The translations under genes and the position numbers were made by a program. From NCBI GenBank assembly GCA_034508935.3, contig CM067445.1:77612348-77676347 (forward strand): a stretch of 64,000 bases of DNA. The letters are read 5' to 3'. Origin of the DNA: Berghia stephanieae. Its lineage: Eukaryota; Mollusca; Gastropoda; Nudibranchia; Aeolidiidae. Below, in pieces: positions 48,801-56,952 of the stretch (position 1 is its first letter; every line of letters begins with the position of its first letter). The notes under the pieces are model-generated. The model saw nothing but the letters and a program-made list of their open reading frames with translations, ran no database searches and had not been told where the DNA came from.

Positions 48801-50536
48801 AAGTCATAAAGGCTCTTTGCTACCTTTTATATGACAATTTGTGTTGATGGTTGTTAAACTTAATTAAATTTTTCCAATAGTTTAGCCAGTTTTGAGATGG
48901 TTTGGAAAGTAAGCTGTTAGAATGATTATTTTAAAAAGTCAAAACAAAAAAAAAAACAGAAACAAACAAATGATAAAATCTTAATTTTAATCTTTGTTTC
49001 CATTGCAGACGTTTACGTGTTGCAGAATTTGATTATGGGGCCAAATGTAAGGACATTGCTGCAAAAACAGAAGGACTCTCTGGAAGAGAAATATCTAAAT
49101 TGGGTGTTGCATGGCAGGTGAGTTAGTTATATTACTTTGTGAAGCCATTTCTCATGGAAAAATTGGATTTGACATTTTGGCATTGTGTTTATTTATTTTT
49201 ATTTTTTTTTTGATCAGTTGATTTTTTATGTAATAGGTAAATTGACACTAATTATAAAAAAAAAGTAAATTTCGTAATGTAACAGGCAAGGCATTTTATC
49301 ATTGCAATTAAATAGGAAAATAAAGATTAATAACCCAGGATAGGGACTTTTGACCTCCCATTGTGGGCAGAGAGGTCATATTTCCTGCGTCTTTCCTGGT
49401 CCTTTTCCGGGTTGCTTTATGTATTTGTCTTGGAATTAAATTAGTCTTATCTTGGCCCAGGGCGAGTGCTTGGCTGATGAGGAAACTGTCAAATGTTTAT
49501 TTATTTTGGAAGATGGTATTTCCTCCCTTGTAGTAAATAATTTCTCTGGGATAGGGAGGTAAATTTTTGGCTAAAATTTATTTTTTCTGGTGTTCTGATT
49601 CCACTTTTGGAATGTAAGGGGTTGGGGTCTGAGCATATCATCAATGTACTTAGTTTGAGATCACCTAAAAATCTCATATAGGCACAAGCATATGATTCCA
49701 CTAAAAGGAATGCACTCAAATGTTTGCAAATCATTATATAATGCAAAACAACAAATATAACTGAATAAAAGAGATATGAATTACAATTACAAGGAAAAAA
49801 AATCATCTCCAAAACTTTTAACTATACATTTGACTGTTTCCCTCTTAGCTAAGGACTCCGGCCAGGGCTAGGACAAACTAAGAAATCTCATTCCAAGACA
49901 AAGACAGAAAGCAAATTAGAAAACAGATATAGGGAGATAGAAGCAATTGACCTCCTGCCCACCATGGGAGGTCAGAAGACCTCGACCCAGCTACTTTTAT
50001 GTCTTTTCATCAGATCAGATATGACTTTAACGTGCGGGCATCTAATGCTCCACTGGAAACTCAATCATTTTCAGCACAATGACTGAGCAATATTTTCTTA
50101 CTTTAACCATAAGCAGGCTTCATCAGTCCTGACAATAGCTGGAATTCTGCCTTTGTATTTGAATGAATGTTAGAGCATATGAGAATCTCTAATCTGATTT
50201 AACTTTTTTTCAGGTAATTGATGTTTTATTGATTGTATCCTTGTTTTCTAATACCTGTCTTCATAGGCTCAAGCTTATGCATCAGAGGATGGAATTCTTA
50301 CTCAGGAGATGATGGATGACATTGTTCAAGATTCAATTTCTCAACACGCCAAGAAAGTGGCATGGCAGCAAGGCATGGAGGGATCAGATACATTTTACAG
50401 GTCATCAAAAAACAGTTTAGCAACAAGGATCCTTCATAATGCTTTAAAAAACTCTAAAAATGAATCTTCCACATCTTCCCATTCATCATCACCATCAGGT
50501 CCTGAAGATAACAAGCCTAACAAGCCCTCGTCTTGA
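21194..50536 (+). CDS. ATAD3: ATAD3 mitochondrial AAA+ ATPase, complete 15-exon gene
   Basis: Predicted 625 aa, against about 586-634 in human ATAD3A. Exons: 21194-21392, 25665-25741, 26841-27002, 27384-27453, 28736-28901, 30159-30228, 34168-34323, 34659-34715, 37135-37260, 41545-41669, 42735-42786, 43600-43670, 44799-44966, 49009-49117, 50267-50536; all GT-AG and phase-consistent. The start MSWIFGGKK equals the conserved family N-terminus. Residues ~70-225 are charged coiled coil ([10 protein letters not shown]-like repeats); ~244-262 form the membrane segment; [16 protein letters not shown] is the conserved linker. Walker A GPPGTGKT is at ~350-357, Walker [11 protein letters not shown] at ~405-414, sensor 1 LVLASN in exon 13, followed by the arginine-bearing NDRVDEM. 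The C-terminus is Ser-rich. The family anchors in the inner mitochondrial membrane and acts in nucleoid, cristae and membrane organisation. No disabling change was found. Introns hold two LINEs, a pogo MITE and many SINEs. Confidence 0.96.
21695..21759. repeat. Small hairpin and third copy of ATCCCCAGACA
   Basis: ATCCCCAGACA (21695-21705) and its exact reverse complement (21716-21726) form an 11-bp stem with a 10-base loop. A third direct copy starts at 21747. Located in ATAD3 intron 1; possibly the remains of a short palindromic MITE. Confidence 0.6.
22176..22410. repeat. (CT)n blocks with an 18-C tract
   Basis: (CT)n at 22176-22234 is followed by a run of about 18 C, and a second CT-rich block lies at 22360-22410. 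ATAD3 intron 1; frames through it are Ser/Leu or Arg/Glu repeats without meaning. Confidence 0.9.
22640..23830 (+). repeat. CATCCCTACCACCACTACTA-type minisatellite, ~1.2 kb
   Basis: Imperfect tandem units of roughly 35-60 bases built from CATCCCTACCACCACTACTA and ACAACCACCACCA submotifs. The + strand has almost no G, so the other strand almost lacks C. One frame stays open for 267 codons encoding Thr/Pro/His/Tyr repeats; this follows from composition and is not a gene. Lies in ATAD3 intron 1. Confidence 0.92.
24143..24225 (+). repeat. tRNA-like sequence (SINE head or tRNA pseudogene)
   Basis: GGCTGAATGGTTTAGTCGTC resembles a D-arm/A-box and GGGTTCGAATCCTGG a canonical T-arm/B-box. The acceptor ends do not pair well and poly-A/T follows, so a SINE head or pseudogene is more likely than a working tRNA. 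Confidence 0.45.
25844..26354 (+). mobile_element. SINE-A, near full-length
   Basis: Begins with the family 5' end (CTGGGTGGGG) and ends CCCTTAAAAACAAAAC. The hairpin stem GGCGCT pairs with AGTGTC through two G-U pairs. Located in ATAD3 intron 2. Confidence 0.85.
26560..26642 (-). repeat. tRNA-like SINE head
   Basis: Minus strand reads GGCCAAGTGGTTAAGGC (D-arm and A-box) and GGATTCGAGCCCC (B-box), bounded by GTGAAG and CTTCAC, which pair as an acceptor stem. The anticodon arm does not fold well, so it is tRNA-derived rather than a working gene. Another truncated head (AGGTAGCATAGCGGTTAAGG) lies at 28294 on the + strand. Confidence 0.5.
27490..27730 (+). repeat. Dispersed repeat shared with 17440-17700 (inverted)
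   Basis: Reverse-complement partner of the intergenic repeat. Blocks such as AAAACTGTTTTACGAATAAA and ATCAGCCGATTTTCTTGATT align across roughly 200 bases. Class unknown. Confidence 0.6.
29342..29575 (+). mobile_element. Degraded RTE-like LINE C-terminus
   Basis: The frame reads [20 protein letters not shown], then STTNI and QSLA, ending [17 protein letters not shown]. This resembles the C-terminal region of RTE-type polyproteins, as in the intact copy here ([12 protein letters not shown]...[14 protein letters not shown]). A stop and frame changes show it is old. ATAD3 intron 5. Confidence 0.45.
30790..30868. repeat. (CT)n microsatellite
   Basis: About 40 CT units followed by CTTT repeats in ATAD3 intron 6. 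Confidence 0.9.
32230..32589 (+). mobile_element. SINE-A-related retroposon, second family, with 12-bp TSD
   Basis: The duplication ATATGTTATTAG flanks at 32230-32241 and 32578-32589; the insert 32242-32577 is 336 bp. The 5' head (GCGGGTGGTTGGATGGG) and a middle block (TTTTTTCCTGTAAATCCTCT) are diverged relatives of SINE-A. The 3' end is a stem-loop, GGTCTCT (32519-32525) with AGAGACC (32549-32555), then TAAAGCAACAAACAAAC. The loop CATATAACCTCAATTGTGTT matches the SINE-A loop while the stem is wholly different but perfectly paired. Confidence 0.8.
32749..33300 (+). CDS. Possible nested gene end: two 3' exons, stop and polyA signal
   Basis: Inside ATAD3 intron 6 on the same strand. Exon 32749-32833 (after TTTCCCAG, before GTAAGA) reads [20 protein letters not shown] then LTKTFFAV. 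Exon 33004-33204 (after CCACAG) continues in the same phase through [20 protein letters not shown] and [19 protein letters not shown] to a TAA, with AATAAA at 33295-33300. The KVGEYLKI...FVRFMRKG...DNRG.Y pattern recalls the small barrel-like C-terminal module seen in many multicopy invertebrate hypothetical proteins, some linked to transposons. That is from memory and unproven. No ATG-bearing 5' exon was found, so it may be a captured gene fragment, an alternative ATAD3 terminus or a transposon relic. Confidence 0.4.
35280..35510 (+). repeat. SINE-A, 5' part only
   Basis: Starts at the family 5' end (CTGGGTGGGGTTCC) and stops in the middle of the unit shortly before the pogo-like MITE at 35537. 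The missing 3' part is not found beyond the MITE, so the MITE alone does not explain the loss. Confidence 0.75.
35535..36549. mobile_element. pogo/Tigger-like MITE with nested SINE-A
   Basis: TA dinucleotides at 35535-35536 and 36548-36549 flank the element 35537-36547. The first 24 bases, starting CAGTCCACTCC, are matched by the reverse complement of the last 24 with one mismatch. No transposase is encoded. Without the inserted SINE-A (35756-36275) the element is about 480 bp. The ends resemble the pogo terminus at 8065. ATAD3 intron 8. Confidence 0.82.
35745..36286 (+). mobile_element. SINE-A, full-length, 11-bp TSD
   Basis: AGCTTTAATGC flanks at 35745-35755 and 36276-36286, defining a 520-bp insert 35756-36275 from CTGGGTGGGG to the A-rich tail. 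It fixes both ends of the family. The internal hairpin stem is GGCGCT/AGCGCC. It sits inside the pogo-like MITE. Confidence 0.92.
36556..36745 (-). mobile_element. Tc1-type transposase helix-turn-helix fragment, partly fold-back duplicated
   Basis: The minus strand reads [38 protein letters not shown], a typical Tc1-family N-terminal helix-turn-helix (AIGxLxAGxSxxxVARxLNxxxSTVxxLxxxF). Part of it (36626-36656) is repeated in inverted orientation at 36559-36589, so the + strand there reads [12 protein letters not shown]. The arms match at 29 of 31 bases. The catalytic domain and terminal repeats are missing. Confidence 0.65.
37689..41515 (+). mobile_element. SINE-A split by a LINE, 12-bp TSD
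   Basis: TATTTTATATTT flanks at 37689-37700 and 41504-41515. The SINE occupies 37701-37949 and 41216-41503 (together 537 bp) and is interrupted by the minus-strand LINE. The closely related unsplit copy at 52282-52819 shows the pre-insertion state. Confidence 0.88.
37950..41215 (-). mobile_element. LINE-2 of window: Rex1/CR1-L2 group, near full-length, frameshifted
   Basis: Sister of the LINE at 4674-6731. Endonuclease part (about 40960-39768): [47 protein letters not shown] part (39681-38617): [49 protein letters not shown]. The C-terminal tail is 38564-38262. Relative to the sister copy there is a frame change near 39720-39770, loss of about nine codons (EIDRFVSWC) near 38860, an extra IEPLKLK-type segment, and a frame change near 38600. 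The 3' end is GGGATGCAATAAAG plus an (ATT)n tail; the 5' UTR starts near 41215. Inactive but young. ATAD3 intron 9. Confidence 0.9.
42352..42631 (-). mobile_element. tRNA-derived SINE-B, minus strand
   Basis: Read on the minus strand it carries GGTCCTGGGTTCGAGCCTCG (B-box), CATAGTTGAGTCC, AGGCGTCATGTCCCG, CCTTGTAAAGCGCTTTGAG and ends TATATAAAAGCTCATTTTAT plus poly-T/A. It matches the plus copy at 51055-51346; the A-box part is shortened. Confidence 0.75.
43757..44080 (+). pseudogene. Possible rhodopsin-like GPCR relic (TM6-TM7)
   Basis: A single open frame of 107 codons in ATAD3 intron 12. A hydrophobic helix ([12 protein letters not shown]) is followed by a loop ([11 protein letters not shown]), a second helix [18 protein letters not shown], and [14 protein letters not shown]. 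The last part resembles TM7 of peptide receptors (NSxxNPxIY region) with the basic/aromatic helix 8 and a palmitoylation-type Cys pair, but NPxIY is degraded to NSVIL. No introns or flanking receptor domains are seen. It could be a retrocopy fragment or a chance hydrophobic frame. Confidence 0.3.
44567..44615 (+). repeat. SINE-B tail fragment
   Basis: GTTAAGCACTTTGAGCATG followed by TAGTGGATAT matches the 3' part of the tRNA-derived SINE at 51055-51346. Upstream parts are absent. Confidence 0.5.
45062..48338 (+). mobile_element. Full-length RTE LINE with 12-bp TSD
   Basis: ATGGTTTGGGCA flanks at 45062-45073 and 48327-48338, so the element is 45074-48326. It has a ~250-base 5' UTR (CGTAAAAGGCGACTAATGG), one ORF, and a very short 3' end made of (ATG)n, the RTE hallmark. 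It lies in ATAD3 intron 13, sense-oriented, and looks very young. Confidence 0.95.
45325..48303 (+). CDS. RTE endonuclease-reverse transcriptase, one internal stop
   Basis: The first in-frame ATG (45325) opens a 992-codon frame broken once. Apurinic-type endonuclease: [47 protein letters not shown]. Reverse transcriptase: [78 protein letters not shown] (catalytic Asp pair), FCYLGS. C-terminus: [33 protein letters not shown], ending GLYPDPG and TGA. The only visible lesion is TAG at 47911-47913, where relatives have Trp in LLYGCETW. The downstream frame continues unchanged to 48303. Such ORFs are often misannotated as craniofacial development protein 2-like. Confidence 0.93.
49331..49552 (+). 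repeat. SINE-A, diverged 5' half
   Basis: Matches the first ~220 bases of the family (CCTCCCATTGTGGGCAG, TTGTCTTGGAATTAAATTAG) with more differences than most copies, so it is probably old. A minus copy follows at 49620. Confidence 0.7.
49620..49996 (-). repeat. SINE-A, minus strand, 3'-truncated
   Basis: Runs from CCACCATGGGAGGTCAG near 49970 (5' end of the unit) back to TTAGTTTGAGATCACC near 49650. The hairpin tail is missing. Forms an inverted pair with 49331-49552 in ATAD3 intron 14. Confidence 0.8.
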
Positions 50537-51054
50537 TCATAAATAATTGTGGGTCGTGACAGTTGGGTTATTCCTATAGTTATTGCAATGGACTACCGTC
50601 ATTAGTATTGCATTTTTCAACATTACACTCTTGTGTATGCGGTTGACATGGTCATTTTTATGGTGTGTGCCTGATAGGTAAGAGCTGATTACTTATTACT
50701 GAGAGAGTGATTTTGAACATGGCATTATTTGTATGTTTTGCATTCTTAAAGAATCTTAGACGGGAAGAAATTTTTAATTTTTTACGGAACTTAATCTGTG
50801 ATAATGACACAGTGGACCTCAGAATATATTAGACAAACAAAAATTGCCTAGTCTAGACTAATGTTAGAATTGACCTTCCTCTCTAATCCTCAGTCCCACT
50901 GGCCTTATTTTATCTGAGGTTCACTGCTTGTATTCCTTATGTGTTAAGACGTAATAACTGCCTTGAGTGAAAGAAAAAGCTGAGTCTTGAGAGTTTTCCT
51001 CATTGTTTGTGTGATGCCAAGTGTGTGCAGGGTTTTGAGCATTGGGCTGCAGCT
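50537..51054 (+). other. Probable ATAD3 3' UTR
   Basis: Sequence after the ATAD3 stop shows no further frame. No AATAAA occurs near the stop; the next clear one is at 51604-51609, beyond the SINE-B. The transcript may therefore include the SINE or end at a variant signal. Confidence 0.4.
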
Positions 51055-51346
51055 CTGTGGTCTTGTGGTCTAGTGGTATGACACTCGCTTTCAGATTAGA
51101 AGATCCTGGGTTCAAGTCTCACTCGGCGCATAGTTGAGTCCTCGGAAAAAGCTCTTTAAATGTAAAATGAGCACCGGGCCGTGAACAGTATTGTCTCTGT
51201 TGGAAAAAAAAATTGCAATATAGCCTAACAAGTGTCATGTCCCGTTCTACATGTTACGTGTTGCTGTTGATGAGGGACCACTTGTAAAGCACTTTGAGCA
51301 CGTTAGTGGATATTGCGCTTTATAAAAGCTCAAGTTAAAGCGTTTT
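51055..51346 (+). mobile_element. tRNA-derived SINE-B, full-length
   Basis: The head carries GTGGTCTAGTGGTATGACAC (A-box) and GGGTTCAAGTCTCAC (B-box) at tRNA-like spacing. The body follows with CATAGTTGAGTCC and GTGTCATGTCCCG, and the tail TTGTAAAGCACTTTGAGCAC, ATTGCGCTTTATAAAAGCTC. It lies about 520 bases after the ATAD3 stop. Confidence 0.85.
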
Positions 51347-51377
51347 TGTTTGTTTTTGTTCAGGTTTTTTTTTTGGA

Positions 51378-51396
51378 TGGGGGGGGGGGGGGGGCT
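51378..51396 (+). repeat. G homopolymer
   Basis: A run of about 16-18 G residues in the region downstream of ATAD3. Confidence 0.85.
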
Positions 51397-52021
51397 TGTG
51401 GTTATGATTTCTTTTAAGTATTACACTGGATGCAGGCTTCCATTACATCTTTAATAATATTTGATCATGGCTTCTTGTAGGTCAGTGTTGCTAATTTCCA
51501 GTAGGATACTACAAAAGGTCAATTCTGTTGTTTTATTGGTGAATGTTAATTTTATGTTCGATATCTTGTTCACAAGGAATGGAATGAAGTTGAGTGATAA
51601 TTTAATAAAGGATTTTATCATTGAAAGTTGTCGTTTGTCAAATTTTGAAAGCAGACATATTTCTGTTTCTACAGAGCAGCACGCAAATCTTGAATCACGG
51701 AAATTTTAAACATATAATAATTTCCTTTTTTAATCCCTCTATTTTCACGAAAATCTCGAGTACTTTCAGAGGCTAACATGGAAATCTCGGAACTAACAAG
51801 GCGTTCACTTGTGCATTCTAGAATTAAATCTATTGAAAGATGCCATCGATTTCCTTGCTGCATTTAATGTTAGGCGTGCGTTTGTGTGGATTTAATATGT
51901 GTGTGGAGGGGGTGTGCTTAACATTTTTGACCAGACCATTTATGATCCCTCCACTAGTACTTCTGATGGCCTTAGTCAAAGTATTGATCTAGTGCCTAAT
52001 CACTATCACTCCTCACTTGTC

Positions 52022-52936
52022 TCCCTTGGTGGAGTTCCTGGCCTCCCATAGTGGGCAGGGTGGCACTTTCTGTGTCTTCTATCCCTTTATATGTTTTCCA
52101 ATTTGCTTTCTGTCTTTGTCTTGGAATGAGATCACTTGGTTTTGCCCTGGCTCTGGCCATCGTGCTTGGCTGCGAGCGAAACAGTCAAATGCATAGTTAT
52201 TGTTTTGGTAGATATTCTTTTCCTTGTAAATCATCTCTCTGTTATGTATTGTTATATTTGTTATTTTGAATGTCTTACTTTCTGGGTGGGGTTCCTACCT
52301 CCCATAGCGGGCAGGGAGGTACTTGCTTTGTCTTTTATCCCCTCTGTTTTCCAATTGCTTTCTGTCTTTGTCTTGGAATGAGATTGTTTGGTTTTGTCCT
52401 GACCTTGGTCAGAGTCCTTGGCTGAGGGGAAACAGTCGAATGTATAGTTATAGTTTTGGGAGATGATATTTTTTTCCTTGTAAATCATCTCTCTGTTATG
52501 CATTGTATTATGTTTAGTTTACACATTATATTATATGATTGGTAAACATTTGAGTGTGTTCCTCTTAGTTGGGACCTGTGCTTGTGTCTGGATGAGACTT
52601 TTAGTGATCTCAAACTAAGTACTTTGATAGAGTGCTTTTGGAATCTACACCTGTTTCTTTTTGAACCAATTCCCCTTTGCCTTCCCTTTTCTCGGATGCT
52701 TTATTGTAATTCTATAACTTTTTACTATCCCATTTTCTTTCTTTTTACTGGCGCTGATATGACCTTAATGTGTTGCAAGCGCCGTAAAACCCTTAAAAAC
52801 AAAAACAAAACAAAAAAACAATGTCTTACTTTTCCCTCAAGTCCTTTTAATTGTACATCTAGAATCTTTTCACTATCCAATTTTCTTCCTTTTTACTGGC
52901 GCTGCTATTACTTAAGCACCGTAAGACCCTAACAAC
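52022..52936 (+). mobile_element. SINE-A copy interrupted by another SINE-A
   Basis: The older copy occupies 52022-52281 and resumes at 52833-52936, where its diverged hairpin region (GGCGCTGCTATTACTTAAGC) ends the unit. It is split by the copy at 52282-52819. Confidence 0.88.
52269..52832 (+). mobile_element. SINE-A, full-length, nested, 13-bp TSD
   Basis: AATGTCTTACTTT flanks at 52269-52281 and 52820-52832, giving a 538-bp insert 52282-52819. It is the closest relative in the window of the LINE-split copy at 37701-41503 and serves as its empty-site paralogue. Confidence 0.93.
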
Positions 52937-53203
52937 AATCACTTGTCTCCCTTGGAACAAATAGGCCCAGTCTTGACTTAAAGATTTTCGTGCTGAACTG
53001 TTTATAAATATTTATGTGTGATGGTTGGAATATCCCATAGGGCAAGAGAACATTGGTTCTCCCATCTATCCCCCTAAACTATTACTATTTGTCCTGTTTA
53101 CCTGAGCCCAGCATGGAGTCTTTTGCCAAGAGGTAAAAAGATTATTCATCTTTTTATGCGGGGTGATATTTTTTCCTCTTTCAAAATGGTCTCCCTTTAT
53201 GTT

Positions 53204-53357
53204 AAGTCTATCGCCTGCCTTAGATAGGATCTAAATCTTTTGGCTATTCTATCACCTGCCTTAGATAGGATCTAAATCTTCTGGCTATCCTATCACCTGC
53301 CTTAGATAGGATCTAAATCTTCTGGCTATCCTATCACCTGCCTTAGATAGGATCTAA
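53204..53357. repeat. 41-bp tandem repeat, ~3.7 units
   Basis: Units centred on CACCTGCCTTAGATAGGATC with TAAATCTTCTGGCTATCC. Later units are nearly identical, pointing to recent expansion. It abuts the next SINE-A copy. Confidence 0.9.
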
Positions 53358-53362
53358 ATCCT

Positions 53363-54412
53363 GGGTGCGGTTCCCATAGTGGGCAGGGAGGAACTTGCTG
53401 TGTCTATCTCCCTATATCTGTTTTCCAATTGCTTTCCGACTTTGTCTAGGAATGGGATTACTTAGTTTTGTCCTGTCCCTAGCCGGAGTCCTTGGCTGGG
53501 AGGGAAACAGTCAAATATACAGTTACAGTTTTGGGAGATGACATTTTTTTCCTTGTAAATCATCTCTCTGTTATGCACTGCATTACATTTTGTTTACATA
53601 TTATATATGATTTGTAAACATTTGAGTGTATTCCTCTTAGTGGCTGGGTGGGGTTCCTGACCTTCCATGATGGGCAAGGAGGTACATACTGTGCCTTCCA
53701 TCCCCATATATGTTTTCCAACTTGCATTTTGTCTTTGTCTTGGAATGAGATTACTTGGTTTTGTCCTGGCTCTGGCCAGAGTCCTGGCTGGGTGGGAAAG
53801 TCGAATGCATAGTTATTGTTTTGGGAGATGATATTTTTTTTCCTTGTAAATCATCTTTCTGTTATCTATTATATTTGTTATTTTAAATTTATAATGTAAG
53901 CGTTTGAGTGTATTCCTCTTACTCTTAGTGGGGACCGTGCTTGTGTCCAGATGAGACTAATTGGTGATCTCAAACTAAGTACATTGATGGTATGCTCTTG
54001 GAATCTACATCTGATCCCTGTTTGTTCCCAATTCCCCTTTGTCTTATTTTTTCTTGGATACTTTAATCGTAATTCTAGAACTTTTTCTATCCCATTTTCT
54101 TCCTTTTTAGTGGCGCTGTTATATCCTAAATGTGTTGCAAGCGCCGTAAAACCCTTGAAAACAAAAACAAAAACATCCTCTTAGTGGGGACCTGTGCTTG
54201 TGCCTGGATGAGACTTTTAGGTGATCTCAAATGAAGTACTTTGATAGTGCGCTCTTGGAATCTACACGTTTCCTATTTGAACCAATTACCCTTAGTCTTC
54301 CCTTTTCTTGGGTGCTTTAATTCTAATTCTAGATCTTTTTACTATCCCATTTTCGTTTTTATTGGCGCTGAAATGTGTCACAAGCGCCATAAAACCCTTA
54401 AAAACAAAACAA
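53363..54412 (+). mobile_element. SINE-A copy interrupted by another SINE-A (second case)
   Basis: The older unit is 53363-53643 plus 54188-54412, ending with stem GGCGCT/AGCGCC and ACCCTTAAAAAC. It is split by the copy at 53644-54175. A short 3'-region fragment of another copy follows at 54418-54506. Confidence 0.88.
53632..54187 (+). mobile_element. SINE-A, full-length, nested, 12-bp TSD
   Basis: TCCTCTTAGTGG flanks at 53632-53643 and 54176-54187, giving a 532-bp insert 53644-54175 with the family 5' end and hairpin tail. Confidence 0.93.
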
Positions 54413-54549
54413 GCAATAAGTACACTGAAAGTGTGTTCTTGGAATCTACATTTGTTCCCTACTTGAACCATTTCCCTGTCTTACTCTTTCCTCAAGTCCT
54501 TTCCAGACAACTGTTTCTTCACACATGCTTCATCTGCAAAGTGAATTGA

Positions 54550-55765
54550 ATTTGTGTTTTCAATTTATTTTCTTTGGAATCTGACGACAAATTTATGGCG
54601 ATAAATCACTTGCCTTTGGATTAGAAAATCTGGATTCAAATGCTTGTAGATATGGAACTTTAAAATGGATTTGCATCCTTGTAAATATCCTAGAATGTTC
54701 GAAATTTATTGTGGATAAGGGCTCTATTAATAAATCAATATTTTTGGTAACCTGACGTTGAAAGCTTGGTGAGCAGGGACAAGAAAAACATATTCCTTCA
54801 ATAACAAAATCGGAGAACTACAATCAATAAAATGGAATGATTTATTGAAAAACAAAAACATTGTTAAAAAAGGAAAAAACACATCAAGTCATCAAGCTTT
54901 TTTTTTGTTTTTGCTGTGTATTATTATGCATTTTACATATACAGATCAAGAAAATAACACTATGTGAGCTCCATTCATTGAAGAGAGAAGTTTCGTCTTT
55001 AATATACATGTATTAATCATTTTGATGATAGACATCAAAGAAATCAAATTTTCGGTGGAGACTAGGGGAAGCTCAGACAAAACAAAAAGAAACTTCTAAA
55101 AACCAAAGCATGGAACATGAGCAGAAATGATTTAAAATATAGTTATGTGGTAACATGGCCAACTGCAGCCATGAGGATAATTATGGTACTTCACAGTTGT
55201 CTTTTTTTTCCCAATTATAGAGTGATTTTTATTGGCTACGTAGTCTGGTCGCATATAACATTTATCAAGGAAGTACATTTTCCTTTATTACAAAGGCATG
55301 TCAGATGTTTTTAAAAATTCTAAAAACCATGTGATCTGACTGCAGCAGTCTTCAATGGCAGGATTGACTGCCAGCCATATATTTGATATCAATAGCAGTG
55401 GTAACATAACATAAACCGGAGGTCAGTCCAGTCATTAATTTGTAATGTGAGGACTGTGCTCAATTATGATATCCAAGATCTTGTTTTCAAGTATCCTTCA
55501 GTGATTCACCTATATGGGGCATTACCATACTTTTATGGATAATAATTGTTACAGAAATTTGATGACAATTACGGACTTATGGAAATGGAAAAAAATATTA
55601 AGGATTTTGATATTTCAGTAATTTGCAGCAGAGATAGAGAATATATAAAGTTAACGCTATTTTAAAGAGAAAAAAAAAATTAACTTAAAATATCTTATAA
55701 GTTGGTTACTGATGTTGAAAATTTAATTAGCATTACATTTACATATTCAATATTTATGAGCTGAC
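54550..55765. other. No gene seen
   Basis: AT-rich unique-looking sequence without repeats I recognise. TTTATT at 54839-54844 is an AATAAA on the minus strand, which might end a minus-strand transcript; no coding exon supports this directly. Confidence 0.4.
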
Positions 55766-55766
55766 A

Positions 55767-56000
55767 TTAGGCCCATGGAGCCGGAGTTTATCTGTTTCTG
55801 TAGCGTGAAACAGGCAATAGCAATTGCATGCTACCCTTTGGATAGGATGCTAGTCTATCGCAAAGTACTTTCCACCAGCTACCCAATCACTGCTGGGTGG
55901 ATAGGGGAGTCGGAAAAAAACCTTGATTGCACCTGGGATTGATCTCAGTCCCTTTGATTGTGAAGCGAGTGCTTTACCAACTGAGCTATCTGGACCCCCT
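55767..56000 (-). mobile_element. tRNA-derived SINE-C, full-length, minus strand
   Basis: Minus strand starts with GGTCCAGATAGCTCAGTTGG and TAAAGCACTCGCTTC (A-box), then GAGATCAATCCCAGG (B-box-like). The body GATTGGGTAGCTGG, AAAGTACTTTGCGATAGAC, CCAAAGGGTAGCATGC is shared with the truncated copy at 11202-11397. Confidence 0.8.
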
Positions 56001-56785
56001 TCCATATCTAACTGATGTCATTTAGTCTGGGTTTGTTATTGCCATGTGCCTCTTTTGTGAGGAAGTCTTGCTTATCTGAAGTTTTATTCAAATGACAAAA
56101 ACTGATAAATATTACTAAAATAAGTTAGTGATAACGTTTTCTGAGTCCAGCATTAATTCCACAATAAAAAGCCCTATTATGCTGTTTTAAAAACTGACGG
56201 AATATGAGTGTAATATGATAGTTGTTGGAAGTAATTACACTCTTTAAAAGATTTTGACCATAAATCTTAATGAAAATTTTCTTTGTTGAATTGATTTGCT
56301 TCATATTATTCTTTTACAACTCAAATTGAAAGTCTTGATTAATATGCAGGACTGATTAAATGGTATGAAACATTGATAAGCACTCATAAAGATATAAGTA
56401 TTGAATATCACTCACACTCGCATCGAAAAGATATCCCTCTCCTCTTGTCAGTTAAACATTAAGGGAGAGCTTCCAAAGGAGGAAATTGGAGATGTGCTCC
56501 TCCGGATTATATGCAAATTGGATGTTATAATAATTCAATTTCGCAAAGATCTGACATGACAAATAACTTTATGACAACATTTGAACACAAATGCTTACTG
56601 TTTTGCCATCTGAGTCATGTCACATAAAAGTGTCTCTAAATCCACAGGTACTACTAGTAGTAGTATCCTTACCAGTCAATCAAATATCAACCCAACAGTT
56701 GGGATTTTTTGTCCAATAAAATATCTCGGCTATAGACTTGCATCCTTTCCAAAGCAGACAATTGACTTCATTGTTATATGACTAT
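56001..56785. other. No gene seen
   Basis: AT-rich sequence between SINE-C and the minus-strand SINE-A cluster. No motif, hairpin or coding frame stood out. Confidence 0.4.
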
Positions 56786-56789
56786 GTTT

Positions 56790-56952
56790 GTTTTTAAGGG
56801 TTTTACAGTGCTTGCAACACATTTAGGTCATATCAGCGCCAGTAAAAAGGAAGAAAATTGGATAGTAAAAACATTCTTGATGGACTTGGAAGAAAAAGTA
56901 AAGATAAAGGGGAATGGTTCAAATAGGGAACACTATCAGTGTGCTTAGTTTG
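56790..56952 (-). repeat. SINE-A, 3' fragment, minus strand
   Basis: Tail, hairpin region and about 100 further bases, ending at GTGCTTAGTTTGACA where the next copy begins. Confidence 0.8.

Noticed and set aside
51461-51709. 82-codon frame downstream of ATAD3
   Set aside because: Low-complexity AT-rich translation with no splice or homology support.
52582-54549. Frames of 70-116 codons with a shared '[21 protein letters not shown]' type ending
   Set aside because: The same peptide recurs because it is the SINE-A tail translated in every copy; it is not conserved as protein.
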